DNA from: Gigaspora rosea
Lineage: Eukaryota; Glomeromycota; Glomeromycetes; Diversisporales; Gigasporaceae
Reading direction: 5' to 3'
Length of the DNA: 64,000 bases
NCBI GenBank assembly: GCA_003550325.1
Contig: QKWP01001080.1
Coordinates: 1-64,000 of the forward strand
The position numbers and the translations under genes were made by a program. The notes beneath the pieces were generated by a model. It was not told where the DNA came from and searched no databases. It saw only the letters and a list, made by a program, of their open reading frames with translations. Below are positions 24,959 through 37,441 of this stretch, piece after piece. How positions within the stretch are numbered: the first letter of the stretch is position 1; every line of letters begins with the position of its first letter.

Positions 24959-25913
24959 TGTACCCGGAAGTTGAGGCTGTGTTCGATGTCTATTTTTATT
25001 TTTTTATTTCTATATATATGTATATTTTCTATTTTTAAATATTCCATTGTAGCGTTACCATTTATAGTAAGGCCGTGACTCGATGGACTCAATGGAGTTG
25101 AAAGACTCAATGGAGTCGAAAGACTCAATGGAGTCGAAAGACTCGATAGAGTCGAAAGAGTCCATAAACTCGATTGAATCCATCGAATCGATTTTTAGTC
25201 TGTAACAAAAAAGTATATAAGGGCCGTAAGTCCACTGAAGGGAAGGATAGTTGGTACCAAGTTGACAACCGTTGAGAATAGTTCCAGTTAGTAACCTTCG
25301 AAATTCGAGTAGAAGTGTTAGCTATAGAACTTAATATCCATTATTGTATTACCTTCCTTTATAAATAAAAACATACTTATTTTTGCCCCTAAGAATACTA
25401 TCCCTCTTGTAAACATCATTCGTTATAACAACTTTCTTGTCCCTGTGACTTTCAATAAAAGCTTCGTTATTGATCAAATCGAGAAGAGAAAAAGAGAACT
25501 AATACCCGATTTCTTACCTGTATTTACTGTATAATCAATTACGTATTGATCACCACATTGATTACCGTATTTATCGAACAATACCACCCCCGTGACTTCC
25601 ATTGTCGACCGATCGTTGATCTCCGAATCCGAGCTACAATCCCTACGCTACAATAAAAGGAAGACCACAAAGATTAGTAGAGGAATACAAATACTCAGAA
25701 ACAATAGGAATAAGATAGAAATACTTATCCTAATTCCAACTTTACCGTAACAAGACTCTCCGAACCTTGAGACCCGGACCAAGTCTTTCCACGCCTCTTT
25801 CCGCCTGCTAGTTCAAGGTTTAGATGTCTTTAAGTATAGTTAAATAGAGTTTTAGTAAAGTACAGGGGTACTTATTGTTTATATAGTAAACCCCTGCAAA
25901 TCGGAACTTCACA
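24959..25913 (+). repeat. 3' LTR
   Basis: Direct copy of 12470-13403, about 95% alike by eye, with one additional 18-bp internal unit near 25115-25135. It starts TGTACCCGG and ends CTTCACA. Confidence 0.8.
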
Positions 25914-25929
25914 CCGTACAAAAAATCAT

Positions 25930-26958
25930 TACTGGGTTACAAACCGGGTCACCCGGGTAAACTGGGTAACCCGGGTGAGCCGAATATAAATCGAGCGTAC
26001 GTCGTATGTATGTATATACGTATCATTTTTTTGCTTATTACGGCCTTTAGATTGTTTTTGTTACACCCATTTACCCAAAGAGTTTGCTTTTAGTTTATAA
26101 GTATTAAAGATCATGATTTTAAGACATGCTAAACAAGATCTCAAGTTTTTTCGGATCTTTGAATTTCTTGATCATTTGATTTAAGCATTTAAAATCTACA
26201 AGAATAATGGAATATTCGTATTGGCTTTTAAAAATCTTTTACATTGTGTAGCTTAATGTTTTTATTCTATTTTCAAACTTTTTAATAATTAATAAGTACT
26301 TTTTTTTAGTGAAACGTTACGATCTTAAATGCGGTTCTTTATAATTCATAATAGCAATTTTTGTAAGTTATAAAAAAATTTTTATTATAGTTATACGAAA
26401 TACAAATAAAAAGACTTATATCAAAATAAGTTTATAAAAATAGAAAAATTATGTAATGCTAATTATATCGTTATTTCTTCACTATTTAGTTCATGGGATG
26501 ATTACTGTATTGTCGCAAAATAACAGACATGGGTGTTCTCGAAATAACGCGCATATACTCAGATTAACACGCAGGAGTGTGTTGTTTCGCGACAATACGG
26601 TAATTTAATTATTATGCCATTCGATCCTGCATAATTATGCGAACTGGTTGCATGATTAATATATTTAAGCAAGGCTTAGAAATAATCATGGCATTAGATT
26701 CTTTAGGTAAGCTTGAAAATAATCATGCTATTTGATTTTTTAGATAGGCCTGGAATAATTATGCTATTCGATTCTTTGAGCAAGGTTTAGAAATAAACAT
26801 AACATTCGATTCTTTTAGCGATTCGCTTTGGTCAAGTAAATGGATATGGACTGATAGAAGAATAGTTAATCGTGGGTCACCCGGGTAGCAAGGGTCATGA
26901 CCCAGTTAATGGGTGTTATGCGGGTTACCCGGGTAACCTTATACGGGTACAATCTCTA
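25930..26958. mobile_element. hAT-like element remnant with CCGGGT subterminal repeats
   Basis: The right end is ACGGGTACAATCTCTA (26943-26958), matching the right end of the element at 35447-37162 (GGGTCCAATCTCTA). Both edges have repeats of the type ACCCGGGTAACC (25937-25980 and 26876-26945). The expected TAGAGATT left terminus is missing next to the 3' LTR, so the element is truncated. About 26640-26820 contains four diverged copies of a roughly 50-bp repeat with ATTCGATTCTTT. No transposase seen. Confidence 0.6.
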
Positions 26959-27009
26959 GCCATGACTTATTTAGATTTTTTTTTTTTTATAATTTAACAA
27001 TTTCCAAAA

Positions 27010-28036
27010 ACTATATATTTATGATTGTGTGGATTTACAACTGCTTTTGTTGCATTTTGCTGCTTTTTTTTAATTTCGGACTCACTGCAGAAAGCTTCTT
27101 GGCTTACAAATAATGAAGAAAGTTGGCCATTGATAGATTACAACTTGATGCGGGAGATGCTTATTCAACTCATTTTGATAAAAATCAAATTATTAAGGCT
27201 TTCATGGATTGGGTAATATTTATAAAATATTTATAGACAATCTAAAATATTTCTTATTGATTGGTTAATATATTTTTCTTTAGGAAATTTATATAGGTGC
27301 AGTTATATGGCTGTACCCACCCACACCTACATATGCCTTCTCTGTTTACATTCCTCAATTAAATACTGGTAATATATAGCTTATTTATAGATACTTTAAT
27401 AAAATTATTCCGTTTTATTATTATTTATTTATCATTTTATAGTCAATTCACAACTTCTTGCCACTCCACCATTTATTTTGTGATGTTTTGTATCTATTGC
27501 ATTGTATGAATATTGAAAAGTAATAACTTGTATTTTTAGTAAAAATTTCTTGGTGCTTGTTTTGTTGGAGCTAGATTATTCTCATGCCTTACTATAACTT
27601 CATCTGCATGGTAATTTGATGTTTGAATCTTTGATTTATCAAATAATTATTATTAATATAAAGCAACAATTCATTTTTTTTTATTTATCTTTAAAATTTA
27701 TTTTGAAATATTAAAAAGAAGGTCAACAAATAATTTAAAAGGGCCCTAAACGTGCTGTAGGTTGCGCAATATTTATGTATTTAAGCAGCATTGGTATGCA
27801 ACATTTTCTCTAATATATCGCTCTCAAGATGCATCTGCTTATATATTTGGTCACACAGTTTCATTATCAATTTTGATCTTTGCGATAGTTTTGTTTATAT
27901 TGCAATATAGTATAGTTTATTGAACTTCATTAATAAACGTAAACTTGAGGATCTTGATAACTTTTTAGAAGGAATGAATTAAGAGGAGATTATGAATTTA
28001 GGAGACATGCATCCTTCATTTATTTATAGATTATAG
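27010..28036 (+). pseudogene. MFS transporter of the allantoate-permease type, 3' part, decayed
   Basis: Successive short coding blocks on the plus strand match the C-terminal half of fungal anion:cation symporters (Dal5-like MFS). They read FLISDSLQKASWLTNNEESW (27055-27125), LQLDAGDAYSTHFDKNQIIK then AFMDW ending at 27211, and, after a GT-AG intron, EIYIGAVIWL with PTYAFSVYIPQLNT (27284-27368). SQLLATPPFIL and CFVSIALYEY follow (27443-27516), then KFLGACFVGARLF (27543-27581) and RAVGCAIFMYLSSIG (27749-27793), and finally GDMHPSFIYRL near the end. Frame changes and stops between blocks show that it is dead. The N-terminal half is absent: the hAT-like element ends 50 bp upstream. The protein would have moved organic anions such as allantoate or nicotinate-like compounds across the plasma membrane, a family-level inference. 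Confidence 0.7.
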
Positions 28037-28258
28037 TTCGCTCCTATAGGAAGTATATGTACGAAACTCTGTGATATTATCGTGCGAAAATACTTGCAAA
28101 ATTTAAAAAAAATTTATTAAAATTTATTAAAATTTATTAAAATTTTAAAAAAAATTTGTTAAAAATATTTTTCTTAATTCAAATTAATACAACCCAAATA
28201 TGCAATACTTTAAAAAATGGCTGCAAAAAGGATTAACTATATATAATAAATAATAAAA

Positions 28259-31200
28259 CTATTTAATTTCAAGATCCAAAATTTCGGGATCTATAACATA
28301 AAAACTTGGTTAAAATAAATTAAAAAAAAAAAACAAACAAATAATAATTTACTTTAATTTGCGTACCTGTAATATCTATTTGCTCAGATATTTCTGAAAT
28401 TTCAGGTTCACTAATAGATTGACAAATATCCATAGCATCTTGATGTTTTAGTGAAGTGTTTGATGGTGAAGAAATAATTTTGTCTGCTTCTAAAAATTGA
28501 TTTCTTATTTGAATTTGTTCTTCATTTAGCTCATTTTGCTCCGTATTAAGAATTATTTCCCAATCTTGCAATTGTTCATAAACTCTATTAGCTGTTGGCC
28601 GTTTCATTGGATCATTATCCATACATTGTTTTGCAAGTTTTATATAAACATCAGGTGTTCCTAATGCAAATTCTGGTCGTAATCCATTATATATATCAAT
28701 TTCTAAACTAATTGCTGTACGTGATATATTTTCAAAAGGTGGTTTACCAGTTGACACTTCTGACATAATTACACCTAAACAATAAATATCTGATTCCCTT
28801 GTAAGTTGTTTTCCTGATAATACTTCAGGCGCTGAAAAGGATACATCTCCACATATTTTTTTATTTGCAATAGGTTCATTTATTTTTCTAGATAGTCCTA
28901 AGTCTGAAATTTTTGGTTCTATACTTATTTTATCACCTACATTTAGTGAAATTATTGCAAGCTTATCACCTACGTTATAAGGAATATTTACACTTTCTCT
29001 GGTACTTATCATAAGTATATTACCACTATGAAAATCTCCATGAACATAATTTTGATGAATATAATCTAAATTATCGGAAATTGTACAAAGAATCTTTATT
29101 TTTTGCTTCCAATCAAGTGTTTTAAAATTTTTGGATATATAATGTCGGAGATCTCCTTTGTCAGCATATTCAAAAACCATTAAATGTTCTTTGTCAAAGT
29201 AGTTATAAGTTATTCCATAAATTTCTATTCCATAATTATCTACGTTAAATCTGTTGAGTTGGTATTCATAATGTATTTTAAACTAATAAGATAAAAACAT
29301 AAAACATATTATTATTTTATTTATTTGAAATTTGAAATACAAATTAATTTGTTTCTTTTTACCTCGTCAAAAGATCCTGTCAAACTCTTAAGTGCTTCCG
29401 TGCATTGTTTACGAGACATAATTAGCCTATTATTATTTAGAATGTTTTCTTTTTCATATGTTCGTTTACCATCAATCCAAGTTGCAGAATAAACAGTGCC
29501 AAACCCACCTTTACCAATTTGTTTAATATTTTCTAATTTATTATATGGTATAAATTCAATTATTTTATGATAATATTTAGATTTTATTTGTACAATTTTT
29601 ATAAAATTATCTATTTCAGAGTTTCCACTAGTCCATTTTTGATTGATATGAGCATCAAACAAATGACAATAACAAAATCCAGTATTAAATTTTTTACAGA
29701 TTGTACAGGTTCCAAATCTTAAATAATCTTTGTTTGTACTATTTGCTTTGATTCCATGTGATTTATTTAAGTCTGAAAGTGCTTCTTTATGTCTGCCCAT
29801 TAGTCGATAAGTTTCTCCACGATTATGTGATGCCAATTCATTATTTGGATTAATTTCTAATGATTTATTTAAATCTGCAAGAGACTCTTCGTATCGACCC
29901 ATATCTAGATAAGTTAATGCGCGATTATTTAAAGCTGTTGCATTGTTTGGATCAATTTCTAATGATTTGTTTAAATCTGTAAGTGATTCCTCATATCTGC
30001 CAAGATGATAATAAGTTAATCCACGATTAATTAAATATACTGCATTATTTGGATCAATTTCTAATAATTTATTCAAATCTGCAAGAGATTCTTCATATCT
30101 GCACATATTTTGATAAGTTAATCCACGATTACATAAAGCTGTTACATTATTTGGATCAATTTCTAATGATTTATTTAAATCTGCAAGAGACTCTTCGAAT
30201 CGACCTATCTTTTGGTAAATTAATCCACGATTACATAAAGCTGTTCCATTATTTGGATCAATTTCTAACGATTTGCTTAAATCTGTAAGTGATTCCTCAT
30301 ATCTGCCAAGATGATAATAAGTTAATCCACGATTAATTAAATTTGCTGCATTATTTGGATCAATTTCTAATGATTTATTAAAATCTGCAAGTGATTTTTT
30401 ATATCTGCCTAGCAGTCGATAGGTTTCTCCACGATTATTTAAAACTGTTGCATTATCTGGAACAATTACTAATGATCTGTTTAAATCTGCAAGAGATTCT
30501 TCGTATCGACTCATCTTTTGATAAGTTAATCCACGATTATTTAAAGCTACTATATTATTTGGATCAATTTCTAATGATTTATTTAAATTTGTAAGTGATT
30601 TTTCATATTTGCCAAGTTGATAATAAGTTGCTCCACGATTACATAATGCTATTGCATTATTTGGATCAATTTTTAATGATTTATTTAAATCTGCAAGTGA
30701 TTCTTCATATCTGCACATATTTTGATAAGTGACTCCACGATTACTTAAAGCATTGGCATTATTTGGATCAATTTCTAATGATTTATTTAAATCTGCAAGT
30801 GATTCTTCATATCTACGCATATGTTGATAAATTAATCCACGATTATTTAAAGTATTAGCATTTTTTGGATCAACTTCTAATGATTTATTTAAATCTGCAA
30901 ATGATTCTTCATATTTGCCAAGTTGATAATAAGTTGGTCCACGATTAATTATGGCTGCTGTGAAATTTGGATCAATTTTTAATGATTTATTTAAATCTGC
31001 AAGTGATTCTTCATATCTACGCATATTTTGATAAATTAATCCTCGATTATTTAAAGCTGCTGCATTATTTGGATCAATTTCTAATGATTTATTTAAGTCT
31101 ACAAGTGATTCTTCATATTTGCCTATTTCTCGATAAACATCTCCACGATTATTTAAAGCAATTGCATAATTTGGATCAATTTCTAATGATTTATTTAAAT

Positions 31201-31678
31201 CTGCAAGTGATTCGTCATATCTACGCATATTTTGATAAGCCAATCCACGATTATTTAAAGTCCTAGAATTATTTGGATCAATTTCTAATGATTTATTAAA
31301 ATCTGATATTGCTTCTTTATATCTGCCTATCCGTCGACAACCTTCTCCTCGAACAAATCGCATCATTGCATTATTTGGTTCAATTGCTAATAATGTATTA
31401 AAATCGGTAATTGATTCTTTATACTTGTTTATCTCGTAATAATGTAAATTACGCATTATTAATGCAGTATAATAGAATATAATTAACGCCGTAAGATGAT
31501 TTAATGCTGTTTTATTATTTGGTTCAATTGCTAATAACATTTTTAAATCAGCAAGTAAATTTCCATATCTGCCCATCTTTTGGTAAATCAATCCACGATT
31601 ATATAATGCCGTTGTATTGTTTGGATTAATTTCTAATAAATTATTTAAATCTGCAAGCGACTCTTCATATCGACTCAT
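28259..31678 (-). CDS. TPR-repeat protein kinase (TPR array, Cys linker, TKL-like kinase domain)
   Basis: Three exons on the minus strand keep frame: 31678-29363, 29282-28367 and 28290-28259, with introns of 80 and 76 nt (GT-AG), giving 1,087 residues. Residues 1 to about 645 are some 19 TPR units of 34 residues (RYEESLADLNKSLEIDPNNA, then ALNNRGLTYQNMG), a protein-binding solenoid. Next is a Cys-containing linker (CTICKKFNTGFCYCHLF, WTSGN) typical of mycorrhizal-fungus kinases. The kinase domain has IGKGGFGTVYSA near 721, Lys in EALKSL near 764, catalytic loop HGDFHSGN (Asp near 855), DLG in place of DFG near 899, SAPE, and DIYCLGVIMSEVSTG. All key residues are present, so it is probably active on Ser/Thr. 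The exon frame is open for about ten codons upstream of the Met (RGLAKQK, a TPR helix), so an upstream exon may exist. The second exon encodes EIDIYNGLRPEF and the C-terminus is acidic. Confidence 0.85.
29870..31670 (-). repeat. 102-bp tandem coding repeat (TPR array)
   Basis: About 18-19 units of 102 bp encode one TPR each. Many neighbours are nearly identical at DNA level, with GGATCAATTTCTAATGATTT on the plus strand recurring. This suggests recent expansion or gene conversion. Confidence 0.85.
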
Positions 31679-32300
31679 CTTTTGCTTAGCTAGTCCACGG
31701 ATTCTTAACTATCTTAATTGAAATGTTGATCTCTTTGATTCCTCTTGATATTTAACTTTCGCATATATTTGTATAAATAATTAAACTTTTGTGATTATAT
31801 GATATCAAATAAAAACTAATCAATCTTGAATTTTTTTGCACGTCAAAAAGGAAGGACTACTTATATTTGTACTATTAAACTTAAAACTTCACGTCAATGT
31901 TGTTTATAACTGATATGAATAAATTATTTTCACATTTGAGTTCCTTCTATTCAAGGTTGCTTCTGATTGGTAAAGTAGATGCTTACTTTTTAAATCATGA
32001 AAATTTTAGCTGAATTTTAATAATTTGCAAATTTTAATGCATTATTGTTGCGTAATATTTCCTCTTAATAATTACTTTATATTAAATATTTATATTCGTG
32101 AAATATACTGTGTGAAAAAGTTATACGTAAGACCTTTTATTAAATTCCCTTAAAGGGAATATTACTAAATTCCTAATTATAGCAAATAAGCCGATTATGT
32201 CGGTCAACGTTTGGCAATGACAATGAAGTAGCATTTGTACTATCTTGACGAATCAAAATATTAAATTTAAATTCGTGAAACGAAAACATAACAGATAATA
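31679..32300 (-). promoter_or_regulatory. Upstream region of the TPR-kinase, duplicated at 54.5-55.4 kb
   Basis: The region is AT-rich and has no ORF. It aligns, with divergence, to 54545-55420. The best-kept block is at 32195-32270 (TCAACGTTTGGCAATGACAA, then GAAGTAGCATTTGTACTATC). It probably holds the promoter, which is inferred from position. Confidence 0.4.
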
Positions 32301-33656
32301 ATATTGCTGCATGCATTACTTTATAAACAAGGAAGTTTTAAGAAGTTAAATCTTATAGCCCTAATGATTTATTAGCTTTAATGTCAAATAAAGTATCCTA
32401 AACTATGCCAATAATTATTATTCAATGCACCATGGTTTCATGCCCTTTTACTATTGGCTTCCAATACGATAGCACATTACACACACAAAATCTTAAAATG
32501 TTGCCATGGTAATCAATAATAAACTGGGATTATTTTAGGGTTCAGGTCACATTTTATGAAAATCTGGATAAACTCAAAATTTCATCTACTTACGAGTATT
32601 AATTATTAATGGGTATTTAGACAGGCTATTTATAATAACAGATAAGGACAATTTACAAGATGGTTCCGATAAGCTCATCGATTATCAATTCAAAGACACC
32701 CTAATTAACAGACACTCAATTCACCAACAAGCCTAATTACAATTGTGGTTTCAGGTTTAATGAATGGTTCAACGTCCGATTTCGGATAAAATAAGAGTTC
32801 TTAAGCGACTTGGTCAATTGATCGGAATATATTTTAATTAGCTGTTAGTAAAAAAAATAACTTACCGAATCGATTGTATTTATCATTCTAATTGAATAAA
32901 CATGTAATGATAATTTAATATGTCAGAGAGAACAGTTAAATTAGTGGGAATTTATTTATCTGTCAAGAGTATTTATTATTCCAATTAACAATAAATGGAG
33001 GTCCAGACGTCCTTTTTTTCATAGAGTCACGCTTATTGACTTAAAAATAATAGTTCAAGTACACCTATATTTTACTCTTTTTACGTTAAATTATCATTAT
33101 GGATCTTCATTAACATCGATGAATAATTATCTTGTTATGCTACAAATTTTCGCCACAAATAGAAACAAAGGATGTTTTGATATTTATTCGTTTGAAGTAA
33201 ATTCTGCAAAAAGAACCATTTTTTCTTGTAAAGACAATAATTAATTTAGTAATGGTAATAAAGACGTTTGTTAATGCATCAAATGCAATCAATATTTCAA
33301 CTGATTTAATACTTGACAGCAACACGATCACAAATTAATTACAATGTGAGAACAATTAATTTATATTACTATTTATATTAATTATTTCTACAATTGTCTT
33401 ATTAAATATCTCTATCATAGTTTAGCACCACCATAATCACTAGCTAATCACACCGAAAGTGCTGCTTGATAATGCACTAAGTTACGTATTTATTTCAAAA
33501 GAAGTGACATAAAAATTCTAATATTTTAAAATATATACTTATTTACATGATCATTTGCCGATGTATATTTATCTAAAAAAAGCTAATTTTATTTTAAACT
33601 TCGAAATAGATTAATTTTGAAACCCCTAGTACTGACAAGTTCATTTCGTAGACAGT
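32301..33656. other. Non-coding AT-rich stretch
   Basis: I see no credible gene. Short open frames such as 33140-33331 on the minus strand lack domain-like content. Around 33640 and 34320-34560 there are imperfect repeats of the type TTCACCGACAG and CATTTCGTAGACAG. Confidence 0.5.
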
Positions 33657-34314
33657 ATCCCTTAAACCGTTTCTCCTGCAAATTTGCCCTGAAATTTTTT
33701 AAAAAATTTTATTTTTAAAATAAAATTTTAAATATTAATTTTAGCTATATGCTTTCTAAATAAAAAATATATTTTTAAATATATTCTAATAAGTTTATTA
33801 AGAAAATTTTTTAAATTTATTAAAAAATTTAGGAGTAATAAAAACTTAAAGTTATTGTTTTGAAATTTTTACTATAAAATTTTTCTTTAAATTTTTTAAA
33901 AGTTTATATATTCCCGTCTATAAAAAATTTTTTTTACTTCTAATATAAGTCTTAATTTTTACAAGTAAATCATAAAGGTTGTAATAATAAAAGTTGTTAT
34001 ACTTTATTTAAACTATAATTTCTATTAAGAAACTATAGGTTTAAAATTAATATTTAAAAAGTTTGTCAAAGAATTGTAAATTTTTTTTAATTAAAATTTT
34101 TTTTTAAACTTTGTATATTTTTAGCTTATAAGTAAGCTAAATTTTTTATCTTATAATTTAAATATAAATTTTATAAAAATATAAACTTTATTTTTAATTT
34201 TTATTAAAAAAAAAATTAATTAAATATATTGAATTTTTAAAAAAATAGATCAGAAGTATTTTTATAGTAAAATTCAGGGCAAATTTGCCCTAAATTTCAA
34301 ACGGTTTAAGGGAT
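33657..34314. mobile_element. Terminal-inverted-repeat element, 658 bp, no ORF
   Basis: The left end ATCCCTTAAACCGTTT (33657-33672), followed by GCAAATTTGCCCTGAA, is matched by the inverted right end AAACGGTTTAAGGGAT (34299-34314) preceded by TTCAGGGCAAATTTGCCCT. The interior is AT-rich with internal palindromy. It splits the CACCGACAG/CATTTCGTAGACAG repeat region. Confidence 0.7.
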
Positions 34315-35446
34315 AATACTAATATTAATTCACCGACAGATCATTTCACAGACAAAGCAATTCTAGTCATTGTCGTTAAGGTTAGAATTATAATCAGAGT
34401 ATGATTAGTGTGGTTTATATAAAAAAAAAACTTGTCTGTAAAATGAGCTGTCGGTAGAACATGCGGTCTTCGAAATGACTTGCCTGTAAATTTTTGTAAA
34501 TCTTCTGTAAAGTAAGCTTGTCGGTGAAATGAGTGTCAGGAATGTGGTGTCTTTGAAGTGATTTTCAGTGAAATAATACGGGTCCCTTATGAGAACTCTC
34601 TTTTATTAGAAAGTGTTCGAAGGACAATTATCTTTTACTCTCATATCTGGAGGGACTAGCATTCATATACATATGTAGATATCATTTTTGATGAGACATT
34701 TTTTCTAATAACACCATCAGATTTACTAGTTGAATAGCAGCCGTCAGTAATACTAATTAATTAATACATGATTAATACATGATTGTGAAAATCCATATCA
34801 GTGAATCTTTAAATCTCTAGCATTTTCTAAAATGCCAAATTACAATAATATTACAAATAGAACGTAACATCAGTAGAAATTTAGCCGCAAACTTTTATCT
34901 AGTGTTACTTGATGAAGTTGCGAGAAATTTTTTTTTAAAACATCACCTTGTTAATTAGCACAATCATCGATCGACTAAACCAAATACGTAGAGTTTATAC
35001 TTTAAAAAAAAAAGAGATTTATAGATTATTTCTTCGAAATAAATACATCATTTATTTTATCAAAGATCAGATAGATAATTGTTCATTTATTCAGAAGTCC
35101 CTATTGTTTATTGATTTCAAATGGCTCTTCAACAAAATTTTATAAGACTAATCGGTTCTCAATATCGCTTAAAAATTTGACGAAAGTTGTAAAAAAAAAT
35201 TTACTATTAGTTTAAGTGTACTTTAATTTTCCTATATAAATTTAGATGGGATAAATACGCATTAATGCGCGGAATCATGCACACGCATGAAACCCATCTC
35301 TAGTCAACCCTCTTTATAATCAAATAGTTGGGAGAATAGTGACTTTTTTTAAAAATGTGCTTAAAAGAGATTGCACTACATATTTACAGTTAAACAAAAT
35401 TGGGTGCTAATTTAGAGGTGTGGTGATATAATTTGTGACTATCGAA
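34315..35446. other. Non-coding stretch with degenerate GTCGGTGAAATGA-type repeats
   Basis: 34320-34570 has several imperfect copies of a 20-40 bp motif (for example TTGTCGGTGAAATGAGTGTC, and CACCGACAGATCATTTCACA inverted). The rest is AT-rich without a supported gene. Confidence 0.45.
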
Positions 35447-37162
35447 TAGAGATTGGACCCGGTAAGCATCACCCGGGTATAGATTAACGGGTCAACCCGC
35501 AGATCAAACCCGTGGGTTAAACCTGTAGATCAACCCGTGTGTTAAACCCGTGATTTAACGTTAAACCTGTAAATTAACCCATGAGTTAACCATATATGTA
35601 TAAGTGATTTCATACAAGCATTGGTTAAACTGCTTCAAGTAAAAAACGAAAATAATATAAAAAAAAGCAATCACGTTGGTTCTGTAGATTACAAATAAAG
35701 GTAGTGAAATCCGCTTTGTAGATCGCATTTTATTGTTTTTTAACGCCCTTAAACAACTCTCTTAAATTGTACTTCTATTGGTTGATTACCTAATATATAC
35801 AAACTATTTTGAGCGTAAAAAAAGTTTCACGAATTTGAAGCGTTTTTCATAATGGTTAATTAAATAAAGCCCAACAAGTGCAAGAACAATTGCTCCGCAA
35901 TAAATAAAAAAAAACAATTCATAAAAAAAAAATAGTGAATATATTAAATTTAAGAAAAATTTACATTACACTAAAGATTTAGGTGATTAATTTCTAAATT
36001 TTTCCATTTTTCGTAAATTTTAGTCAGAATTTTAGCCGCTAATATTTACTAATTTTCTCGGCGATTCTTGTAGTTCGTAGTCATCACAATACAAACTCAT
36101 TAGCAGTTGTTTAATTATGATAGTACCAAATCAACTGCATGTACGTGAATCATGATTTTTTTATTATATCTACCACAAATAACCTGGTTTTTCAGGTGTT
36201 TTTCTTCACGACTACATAAACTAGTTTTTTGTGGTGTTCTGTTTGTCTATAGATGACGGCAAAATTTTGTTATCAAAACTTGCATCTGACATGATGCTAG
36301 TTATAAAAAATATACCAAGAATTTGGGTTAATTAAAAAACAATTTTATAGTATAAACAAATGGATCAGAGAATCGAGTAAACAAAAGTTACATTTTTTAT
36401 TGCGCATTCGAATTTATATTCAGATTACTAATTATTATATTAAGCCACGCCACCGGACTTAAGCTATGGGTCTTTGAGCGTTGAATTATTCTGGACCCTT
36501 ATTTGTAATAATATATCGGGCCTCTATCGGTAATTGTTTTATTTCGGGCTCTTATCTGTAATTACTTTCGATTTTGGGCCCTTATTGTAAATTTCCCCAA
36601 ATTTTATTATCGTATACTACATTTTTATTTTCTATAATAATTATCAAACTTTGCCGATGATCATAACAAAATTCATCACTTGCCCTATTAATTTTCAAAT
36701 CAGCTGTATCTGAATTTGATACAAAATATAATTCAGTAATTATTATATCAGAGTTTATTCAACATTTCTAAATTAAGGCTTTCCGTATAAATGCGAAATA
36801 ACTCCCAAAGTGTAATTTCGAATTTTGATCAAATTAAGCTTAATCCTGGCCATTATTCAAACAATGACCCTAGACGTCATTTGCGTTTATACAGTTTATC
36901 ATCCGTTCATGGTTTAGCGCGACTGCGTCGTGCAGCTACTATTTTAAAAATTTTTTTTGTACGTATAGCAATCTACCAATCATGAGAAAGTTAATCTATC
37001 GGGTTATCAGGTGAAAACTCTACCTTGGTGTACCCATCAATCACCCGGGTAACCCGCAAGCGAAATCTCTACCCGGGTGTACCTGTCGATCACTCGAGTA
37101 ACCCGCGGGTTCAACCCGCCGGGTGACCCAGATAGTGATTTTTTTGACGGGTCCAATCTCTA
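35447..37162. mobile_element. hAT-like non-autonomous element, 1.7 kb
   Basis: Terminal inverted repeats are TAGAGATTGGACCCG at 35447 and GGGTCCAATCTCTA at the right end (37149-37162). Just inside both ends are clusters of CCCGGGT and AACCCG-type motifs (35458-35590 and 37015-37140), expected to be subterminal transposase-binding repeats. TIR form (TAGAG) fits hAT, but the flanking 8-mers do not match. One small ORF (36791-36985; NDPRRHLRLYSLSSVHGLAR) looks compositionally protein-like but is not recognised. No transposase. Confidence 0.65.
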
Positions 37163-37441
37163 GTATACAGTACTTTAGAATGTTATCAAACTAAAAGTTA
37201 CAGGTCTTATATATTGAATTGAATAATTATTATACAAAAGAACTTATGAAAAAAATAACAATTTTGGAGTTTCGGAATACACCGATCCTCAATGTATCAA
37301 TGGAATTAACAAATACGATCAGAAGTCCGACATCTACAGAATATCTAATTAGGACACCTGAATACTAATGTTATATATATATATAAACTTTGTCTTTAAA
37401 CTTTATATAAGTGTACAATAAATTTTAGAGAATTATATTTT

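Larger units (their letters stand above)
12470..25913 (+). mobile_element. Old LTR retroelement, broken, interrupted by a 7.7 kb DNA transposon
   Basis: Two direct repeats of about 934 bp (12470-13403) and 955 bp (24959-25913) begin TGTACCCGG and end AACTTCACA. They are about 95% alike by eye. The first is followed at once by a TTGGTAGTGACTGTGAG stretch, a candidate primer-binding site. The second is preceded by a purine-rich stretch (about 24925-24945). Without the insertion at 17132-24869 the element would be about 5.7 kb. The internal part holds a gag-like, highly charged coding remnant and Sel1-like repeat remnants. I saw no reverse transcriptase or integrase, so it is probably non-autonomous, and the family is not assigned. 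The coding part is broken in several places. LTR divergence implies a moderately old insertion. No clear flanking target duplication. Confidence 0.75.

Noticed and set aside
30049-31266. Plus-strand open frames rich in LDQFLMIYLNLQ
   Set aside because: Antisense of the 102-bp TPR repeats; the repeats keep this frame open by chance.
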